Notes under the pieces: generated by a model | What the model saw: only the letters and a program-made list of their open reading frames with translations | What the model was told of the DNA's origin: nothing | Database searches by the model: none | Made by a program: the position numbers and the translations under genes | Shown here: one piece after another, positions 59,101 through 64,000 of the stretch | Layout: every line of letters begins with the position of its first letter | Position numbering within the stretch: the stretch's first letter is position 1 | Source: Acanthopleura granulata | Lineage: Eukaryota > Mollusca > Polyplacophora > Chitonida > Chitonidae | Reading direction: 5' to 3' | NCBI GenBank assembly: GCA_016165875.1 | Contig: JABBOT010000082.1 | Coordinates: 6,065,168-6,129,167 of the forward strand | Length of the DNA stretch: 64,000 bases

Positions 59101-60835
59101 AATCTCAAGAAAAAGAATAGGTTCCCCTGCGTGGACGGCTAAAAATCCCAAGAAAAACAATACGTGTCTCACCCTACTTTCTGCGTTACCCCTGATAGCA
59201 ATAATCCGAAGGAAAACAGTAGGTGGCATGCAGGACTTCCTGCGTGGAAACCCATCAATCCGAAGTAAAAGAATAGGTGTCCCACAGGAGACGGTGTGCC
59301 GACTTCGGCACTTCAGCATAACGGCTAGGCTCATCTTCCCCGTAAACCACGAACCCGGGCAAACCCCCCTGACGGGGCTATTCTTGAATGCCACCGTAAA
59401 AATAGCCGGTTCGTTTACCAACTACCCCATTACCTGCTCCAGTTACCCGTTTAACTCAGCAATGGCCGCGCCGGAGGACCCTTACACGATATCGGACATG
59501 ACGGACGTCCTCTCCGCGACGAACCACGAACTGCGCAAGGCCATGGGCGAAGACCGACAAGGGGTCAAGTGTTTCTCCAATGTAATACTCTTGTGGGCAC
59601 CCCAGGATAGCTGGGTGGAACATTTACGTATAGCTGGGAGTGCTGCTCGGGTCATCGCATCGGGACTGAATGAATCTGTGCTGACCTACGCCCGCGACGA
59701 CCACAGAATACCACAAGAGCAAGACAAATGTCAACGAGTTGGAATAGCTGACCAGTGCGCGTGGATTACCGCCGGGGATACACACCCGTGCTACACGGCC
59801 GACAGCTTCTGCGACGCAAAACCGGATAATTTTTTCGGGTGTTCCTGTATGCCTCCGGCAAGAGCGGACCGGTGCTCCTTCACTCTATGCATCCCGGGGT
59901 TGAAATTGATCGGAGACACCTGTCAAGACGTGGACGAGTGTGAAAACAACCCCTGCCCCAATAACACACATGCCAACAACACAGTCTGTGTGAACAGTTA
60001 CGGAAGTTACCGGTGTCAGCTGACGTGTCCCGAAGGCTACCTGCTTAACCAGAAATACTCGGAATGCAAAGACGTGGACGAATGCTCGGAAGGCACGGAC
60101 GGATGCGACCCCGCTACCGCGGTCTGTGTTAACCTCGCCGGCGGTTTCAGGTGCGAGTGCAAGACCCCTCAAACTCACCACATTGACTCCACTGGCAAAT
60201 CCTGCGCGGCTCACGAATACGAATATCGCCTTCTAGACCCTGCCAAGGTGAGGTGCTACAGCCACACTCCGGACCTGACCGCGTTTATGGTGAAGGGTAT
60301 ACTCAACCGGGGAGTGACCGACGAGGAAGACCACAACAGGTACTCCTTAATCCAACCGGTGTGTTGTCTGCACATCATCGACCGAGACCCAGCGAGTATA
60401 AACCAAGCCGTCGTCAAGCCCTACATCGTGAAGGGCAATGGAGAACTGGAAGAAGAGACCATTCTCGGATACGTGCACTACCACAATAAGATGTTCAACG
60501 CAAAAAACACGCCAATCGACATGCGGGTTGTGCTGAAATACGAATCGGGGTGCGAACAGTCCTTCTCAACGGGCATAACGGCCAATACCACGGTGCCCGT
60601 GTACGTGGTGCGGACAGAACCAACCCCGGATTACTTTGACCCGCGGCAGAAATTCCTCCGCAGGCGCCGGCGCCTTAGTACCAACGTCGCGATCCTCGAC
60701 GCCCTCTTGGAACGACCCAGGCAAACACCTATGCCCGATGTAAAGTGCCAGGAGAAAAACACTGCTGTCAAGGTCTCTCTAGGCCTCCTAACGGTCCTCT
60801 TAACCGCGCCGTTCCGTGTCTTTCTCCAACGTTAA
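59045..60835 (+). CDS. EGF-domain membrane or secreted protein, virus-like block, probably 5'-truncated
   Basis: Open for 596 codons and intronless. The first 60 or so codons cross low-complexity DNA and are doubtful. Later in-frame ATGs are 59228 and 59462, and neither is followed by a signal peptide, so the true N-terminus is probably missing. Two calcium-binding EGF modules start at DVDECENNPC (about residue 295) and DVDECSEGTDGC (about 343), preceded by a cysteine-rich segment. A basic RRRRR cluster near 540 looks like a furin site. The last 25 residues are hydrophobic (VSLGLLTVLLTAPF), suggesting a tail anchor or GPI signal. NNT glycosylation sites are present. A surface or secreted role is inferred. 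Ends TAA at 60833. Not matched to a named viral protein. Confidence 0.6.
   Translation: MIVVVVIIIVIIIIKLIQVISRKRIGSPAWTAKNPKKNNTCLTLLSALPLIAIIRRKTVGGMQDFLRGNPSIRSKRIGVPQETVCRLRHFSITARLIFPVNHEPGQTPLTGLFLNATVKIAGSFTNYPITCSSYPFNSAMAAPEDPYTISDMTDVLSATNHELRKAMGEDRQGVKCFSNVILLWAPQDSWVEHLRIAGSAARVIASGLNESVLTYARDDHRIPQEQDKCQRVGIADQCAWITAGDTHPCYTADSFCDAKPDNFFGCSCMPPARADRCSFTLCIPGLKLIGDTCQDVDECENNPCPNNTHANNTVCVNSYGSYRCQLTCPEGYLLNQKYSECKDVDECSEGTDGCDPATAVCVNLAGGFRCECKTPQTHHIDSTGKSCAAHEYEYRLLDPAKVRCYSHTPDLTAFMVKGILNRGVTDEEDHNRYSLIQPVCCLHIIDRDPASINQAVVKPYIVKGNGELEEETILGYVHYHNKMFNAKNTPIDMRVVLKYESGCEQSFSTGITANTTVPVYVVRTEPTPDYFDPRQKFLRRRRRLSTNVAILDALLERPRQTPMPDVKCQEKNTAVKVSLGLLTVLLTAPFRVFLQR
59101..59280. 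repeat. Four degenerate short repeats
   Basis: AATC(T/C)CAAGAAAAA or AATCCGAAG(G/T)AAAA followed by (A/C)ATA(G/C)GT occurs at 59101, 59144, 59202 and 59257, spaced 43-58 bp. Lies between the AT-rich flank and the GC-rich coding block. Confidence 0.5.
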
Positions 60836-60876
60836 ACAGTAGTTGTAGACTCTCCCACCTGGCCGTATTTTGTTGC

Positions 60877-60887
60877 GGGGGGGGGGG
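60877..60887. repeat. (G)11 homopolymer between the EGF genes
   Basis: Run of 11 G in the spacer after the first EGF-domain frame. Confidence 0.9.
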
Positions 60888-60922
60888 CGACCGTTTGTTT
60901 TTTTTGGATGAATTAAACCCGT

Positions 60923-60932
60923 ACATAAAACG
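60923..60932 (+). promoter_or_regulatory. TATA-like box upstream of the second EGF gene
   Basis: TACATAAAAC about 80 nt before ATG 61007. The same TACATAAAA word precedes the kinase gene. Confidence 0.4.
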
Positions 60933-61006
60933 TATTTGTTTTTATTGTGTGGAATTTACCCCTCCCCAAAAAACATTCCCATTCACCGTAGCTTTTTTTT
61001 ATTGAT

Positions 61007-61669
61007 ATGGTATTTCAGCTACTGTTATTCGCCGCCTTGGTGGCGAAAGGCGCCCGCGGGTACGACATGTCTTCCATCGAGCGTGTTCAGACACGTAAAC
61101 CAGTTAGAACGGATGACGAAGCTGCCCGACCTCTGGATGGTACCCCCCAGAGTTGGTGTGGCGGCGGGGGGGGGGTTATATGGTGAGGATCTTGTATTAC
61201 GAAAACAACATTGACGATCCAATGGGGCCGGTGTGGCTGTTTTTGTCCACGGACGATGATAACCCCCCCCCCAGAGTCGGTCGAAAACCTGGCGTGCGGG
61301 TCTGCGGCGACCTCCCTAACCGACTACGTGACCGCGTTTATCTGCGAAGACTTCGACGAGTGCGTCGACCAAAATGATAACGACGGCGACTCGACCACCC
61401 ACACATGTTTAAACCTCCGTGGGTCCTACGTGTGCCAAAAAAAAGCCCCGACCCCTCCTCCCCGTAACGGATTCCGGTGTCCCGGCGATATGATGCCAAT
61501 GAACGTTGGGCGGCACACGTACTGCCTCAAGAATAACGTCGTTACTCCTCAGGAGACGCATTGCCTCGTAGATGCAGAACTCGGTTTGACCGCCAAAGCC
61601 GTATTTCCTTTCGGTTACGAGCAGGGTGCGGACACCTTAGGGGGGGGGGGACTTTCGCGGTCAAAATAA
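61007..61669 (+). pseudogene. Second EGF-domain secreted protein, frame broken at homopolymers
   Basis: ATG 61007 opens with a signal peptide (hydrophobic core FQLLLFAALVAKGA) and hits TGA at 61184 just after a G10 run (61166-61175). Protein-like sequence continues in a second frame up to a C10 run (61263-61272), then in a third frame with a calcium-binding EGF module starting DFDECVDQ. This ends at TAA 61667, shortly after a G11 run (61640-61650). The stop overlaps AATAAA. Breaks that fall exactly on homopolymers fit replication slippage in a decaying gene, or sequencing error. It is a neighbour and probable paralogue of the EGF protein upstream. I have not joined the frames. Confidence 0.55.
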
Positions 61670-61670
61670 A
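61665..61670 (+). terminator. Polyadenylation signal overlapping the stop codon
   Basis: AATAAA contains the TAA stop of the frame ending at 61669, the kind of economy seen in compact viral genomes. Confidence 0.6.
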
Positions 61671-61781
61671 GTCGTTCATCATCGCGGATAACAAACCTTT
61701 TCTCGATCATTGCTTGCGTATTCTACTCTGTAATATTTAGGGCCTAGTTTGTGTTATGGGGCGTGTACGAGGGTATACACA

Positions 61782-61791
61782 TACATAAAAG
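61782..61791 (+). promoter_or_regulatory. TATA-like box of the kinase gene
   Basis: TACATAAAAG lies about 60 nt upstream of ATG 61846 and about 20 nt upstream of ATG 61801. The latter is too close for a normal 5' UTR and so favours the 61846 start. Confidence 0.4.
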
Positions 61792-61845
61792 AGAGACGGG
61801 ATGCGGGAGGGTGGACAAATCATTGATAGGTTAAACCCATTCCAT

Positions 61846-62481
61846 ATGGATACTACCCCCATAATAGTTCTCGAGGGGCCCAGAGGAGTTGGGAAAACCA
61901 CTCTCGTGAAGAACCTGAAAGAACCCCTGAAAGCCAATGGATTAAATGTGGCTTACATCCCCGAGAGGCTGGACCTGTGGACGAACTGGCACGGCGAAAA
62001 CGTGCTCGGTGGAGCCATAAACAAAGGGGACAACCGGTTTTTTTTTCAATGCCTCGTCCTACACTCCTACAAGGTCAGTTTGGAGGCGGCCTTGGAAACC
62101 AACCCCGACGCCGTAATCCTCGAGAGGTGCCCTGGGTCGGCCGCGAACGTCTTTTCGGAAATCGCATTCAGGGACGGTAAGATGACCGTTGGAGAGGTCG
62201 CTCTCATCAAGGACATGACCAAGACTTTCCAGAAGGCGGCGGCCGTCATCGGACTGTGGTGTTCTGACTATTCTACGGTGAAGGACAGGGTGATTAACAG
62301 AGAAAATGAGTCCGCCACCGAGTGGTGGACGCGGCGAGTCTTCGATATGTACGAGGAGTATTTCTACACCTTCCCTTTCTCGAAGGACACTGACGAGTTC
62401 GTCGTCCTGGACGCCTCGGCACATCCTAAAGATGTCGCGAACAAGGCCTTCGGTATTATTAAACGGGCTATTAACAAATAA
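61846..62481 (+). CDS. Deoxynucleoside/thymidine kinase (dNK family), virus-like block
   Basis: 211 residues from ATG 61846. An upstream in-frame ATG at 61801 would add 15 residues lacking family similarity. P-loop GPRGVGKT at residues 11-18. ERLDLW at 40-45 corresponds to the EPV..W substrate motif. Gln 68 sits where the family has its base-binding Gln. ERC at 93-95 stands for the ERS/DRH motif. An Arg-containing lid (DRVINR) precedes a C-terminal helix with YEEYF. All key residues are present, so the enzyme may be functional; it would phosphorylate deoxynucleosides to supply DNA synthesis. Animal dNK genes normally have introns and this one has none. Large DNA viruses often carry such kinases. 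The stop overlaps AATAAA (62477-62482). Confidence 0.82.
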   Translation: MDTTPIIVLEGPRGVGKTTLVKNLKEPLKANGLNVAYIPERLDLWTNWHGENVLGGAINKGDNRFFFQCLVLHSYKVSLEAALETNPDAVILERCPGSAANVFSEIAFRDGKMTVGEVALIKDMTKTFQKAAAVIGLWCSDYSTVKDRVINRENESATEWWTRRVFDMYEEYFYTFPFSKDTDEFVVLDASAHPKDVANKAFGIIKRAINK

Positions 62482-62482
62482 A
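62477..62482 (+). terminator. Polyadenylation signal overlapping the kinase stop
   Basis: AATAAA includes the TAA stop and is followed by a run of A. Confidence 0.6.
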
Positions 62483-62553
62483 AAAAAAAACACACGTGCG
62501 AATAGAGTACGGTGGTAAAAACCAAAAAAAAAATGATTTGACTATTGTTGTTC

Positions 62554-62911
62554 ATGATGCCAGTGGTGCCGCCTAGGGCGGGCTTGGTAGCGAATACGTC
62601 GTATTTTGAGTTTGGCGGGAATACCCACAGGGTCCGTAAACCAACCCTTTTCTTTCTTCAGCGGCCCTAGAACGATTCGGAAAATCCCATCCAAAGCGAC
62701 GGCCAAGAGCCTCGACATTTCTTGTCGGACGCCCTGTGCAAAACAAGGGGGTGTTTCTTTGGGGGTAGTTATCCGGACAAAGTTATTCCTTCCGGTGGTT
62801 AAATTGACCAGGGTGGCCGATTGGTACGATCAACTGATGTTTTTTTTAATCGCCATGTATAAAAGACATCAAAATACAAAATTGGCACCGACCCATGCGG
62901 GACCGAGCTAG
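62554..62911 (+). pseudogene. Broken frame, unrecognised protein
   Basis: ATGATG at 62554 opens 38 codons to TAG 62668, with further stops in the same frame at 62800 and 62860. A second frame without an ATG is open across 62606-62911 and has the more protein-like composition after about 62670 (RTIRKIPSKATAKSLD). This fits one gene with a frameshift near 62660 or two unrelated fragments. No domain recognised. Confidence 0.4.
62858..62865 (+). promoter_or_regulatory. TATA-like box
   Basis: TATAAAAG upstream of the membrane-protein frames that follow. Confidence 0.35.
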
Positions 62912-62935
62912 CCAGTGACCAAAATGCGCATAAGA

Positions 62936-62946
62936 GGGGGGGGGGG
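62936..62946. repeat. (G)11 homopolymer
   Basis: The fifth 10-11 nt G/C run in about 2.1 kb; lies where the next frame would be expected to begin. Confidence 0.9.
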
Positions 62947-62979
62947 TAGCCCCGAGAGTTAAGGATAAAGTACTGGTAA

Positions 62980-63303
62980 TACGCCCCGATTGGTGTGCGC
63001 AACCACCCCTTTAGTACCCCGTCCATTCTGTCTTGCGCGGTGCCTTATGTCAATTCAGAATATAATTACGAATATAATGCTATACCAGTGTGATACGATC
63101 TAGAGTATATCCCGAAATACCAAACGTGTTCTGTGAGCTACAACGAGGATGCCCGCGCAATTGGCCCCGTCTTTTCACACGGATACACGGAGTGGGTACT
63201 GACCGATGTCCCAGATGATATTTATGTTATCCAGTGCAAGGTACTACAATTTGCCCCTTTCCCCAGCCGCAAGACAATTGTTTCCGTACAGAACTGTCTA
63301 TGA
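62980..63303 (+). pseudogene. Ectodomain-like frame with an in-frame stop
   Basis: Open from after TAA 62977 with no ATG, interrupted by TGA at 63091 and ended by TGA at 63301. The 70 codons between the stops look like a folded extracellular segment (two Cys, YTEWVLTDVPDDIYVIQC). Its final TGA overlaps an ATG of the next frame as ATGA (63300-63303). Probably part of the same membrane protein as the next entry, but the join is not shown by the sequence. Confidence 0.4.
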
Positions 63304-63620
63304 TCAAACATTTCAATAAAAGTATTGTGCCCGCGCCTGTTTTTGCGGAACTCGCCATCATACCTCACAAACAGATGTGTTGGGTACAACGAACTGCTTT
63401 ATTATCAAACATTTATCGAGTCCCTTTCCTGTGCATGATGAAACAACCGCGGGTTACCCCAAGAAAACAAATGACGCCCTGCCCTAGCACAAGACTTACC
63501 CCGATAGTTTGTGTCTTGTTAGGTGGTGTACTTCTGGCTTGTGTGATTGGGGCTTTGTTATTCTATAGCAACAAAGTGAGACGACCGGCTCACATACCTT
63601 TGATTGATGCGTCAAACTGA
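63300..63620 (+). CDS. Type I membrane protein C-terminal part
   Basis: 106 residues from ATG 63300; the frame is open upstream to about 63234 without an ATG. A clear membrane span (IVCVLLGGVLLACVIGALLF) is followed by a short basic tail (NKVRRP) ending at TGA 63618. AATAAA follows within 20 nt. The region before the span has few cysteines and no recognised domain. It may be the tail of a frameshifted glycoprotein whose ectodomain lies in the previous entry. Family not recognised. Confidence 0.5.
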   Translation: MIKHFNKSIVPAPVFAELAIIPHKQMCWVQRTALLSNIYRVPFLCMMKQPRVTPRKQMTPCPSTRLTPIVCVLLGGVLLACVIGALLFYSNKVRRPAHIPLIDASN

Positions 63621-63631
63621 ATATGAAGTAA

Positions 63632-63637
63632 AATAAA
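63632..63637 (+). terminator. Polyadenylation signal after the membrane protein
   Basis: AATAAA 12 nt past the stop, followed by a run of A. Confidence 0.55.
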
Positions 63638-63705
63638 AAAAAAATATCCGAATGACCCCTTCATTGTGTGTCTGGACTGAACACATGCATGCCTCTCTCT
63701 CCTCT

Positions 63706-64000
63706 ATGTGCACCGGTTGTTGCATCATTTTAAAATCAAAATAAAAAAAATGTAAACTAATTTCTGGATAACAATGGGTGGGGAATAACCTGTAGGTGTG
63801 TAGAAAGTACAATACACGAGGAATGCTGAGTGACATGTTTATCGGAATTTACGCGGACGAGCAAAGGTTACATGACAACGATCCATGTGCACAGGTTGTT
63901 GCATCATTTTTAAAATCAAAATAAACAACTAGTGCAAATTAATTTCTGGAGAACAATGGTGGGGGATAAACTTGTTTGTGTGTAGAAAGTACAATACACG
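63706..64000. repeat. Tandem repeat of about 180 bp, cut by window end
   Basis: ATGTGCAC(C/A)GGTTGTTGCATCATTT begins copies at 63706 and 63885. Each ends GTGTAGAAAGTACAATACACG (63818 and 64000). Each copy contains AATAAA and an AATTTCTGGA(T/G)AACAATGG block. Non-coding. May be a terminal or internal repeat of the integrated element, or host satellite beside it. Confidence 0.85.

Noticed and set aside
58897..59421. 174-codon minus-strand frame
   Set aside because: Crosses the AT microsatellite and overlaps the EGF gene; no domain.
62059..62493. 144-codon minus-strand frame
   Set aside because: Shadow of the kinase gene, which has all family motifs on the plus strand.
1..64000. CRISPR array or bacterial operon
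   Set aside because: The tandem repeats lack unique spacers of uniform length, and the genes are animal-type with introns.

Overview
The window looks like nuclear DNA of an invertebrate animal, most likely a lophotrochozoan and probably a mollusc. The grounds are long introns with GT..AG borders, AT-rich intergenic DNA rich in TACATGTA motifs, at least fourteen copies of one tRNA-derived SINE ending in AAATAAATAAA, several families of small inverted-repeat elements, and animal gene families (C2H2 zinc fingers, arrestin-domain protein, peritrophin-A chitin-binding protein). The species cannot be named from this sequence.

Host genes. (1) Minus strand, 8038 to 4961: a three-exon gene for a 188-residue secreted protein with two peritrophin-A/CBM14 chitin-binding domains. 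(2) Minus strand, 25604 to 17021: a three-coding-exon gene for an approximately 1013-residue protein with 16 C2H2 zinc fingers, the first ten in an unusual long-linker array. (3) Minus strand, 37593 to 35935: a 552-residue, seven-finger C2H2 protein with an acidic N-terminus. (4) Plus strand, 41551 to 53737: the exons of an arrestin-domain-containing (ARRDC-type) protein. Three in-frame stop codons, a missing internal exon and a damaged last-exon acceptor make this a pseudogene in this assembly. A possible broken first exon of an unrecognised gene lies at 27506 to 27727.

Repeats fill most of the rest: minisatellites with 21-bp (229-515), 16-bp (46592-46911) and 70-bp (52175-52758) units; a degenerate satellite of about 240 bp period (29035-30740); a tandem repeat of about 195 bp split by a SINE (27990-28800); a foldback element with arms of about 150 bp (50074-50671); several MITE-like elements, two families of which have two or more copies here; and an inverted pair at 8130/9378.

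The last 5 kb (about 59.1-63.7 kb) has a different character: GC- and CpG-richer, densely packed intronless reading frames on one strand, stop codons that overlap or lie next to AATAAA, TATA-like boxes shortly upstream, and five 10-11 nt G or C runs. It encodes two EGF-domain membrane or secreted proteins, one of them broken at homopolymers, a deoxynucleoside/thymidine kinase with an intact P-loop, and broken frames ending in a type I membrane segment. It closes in a tandem repeat of about 180 bp that runs off the window. I read this as a piece of a large DNA virus or virus-like mobile element integrated in the host genome. No capsid, polymerase or terminase gene is visible, so the family is not assigned.
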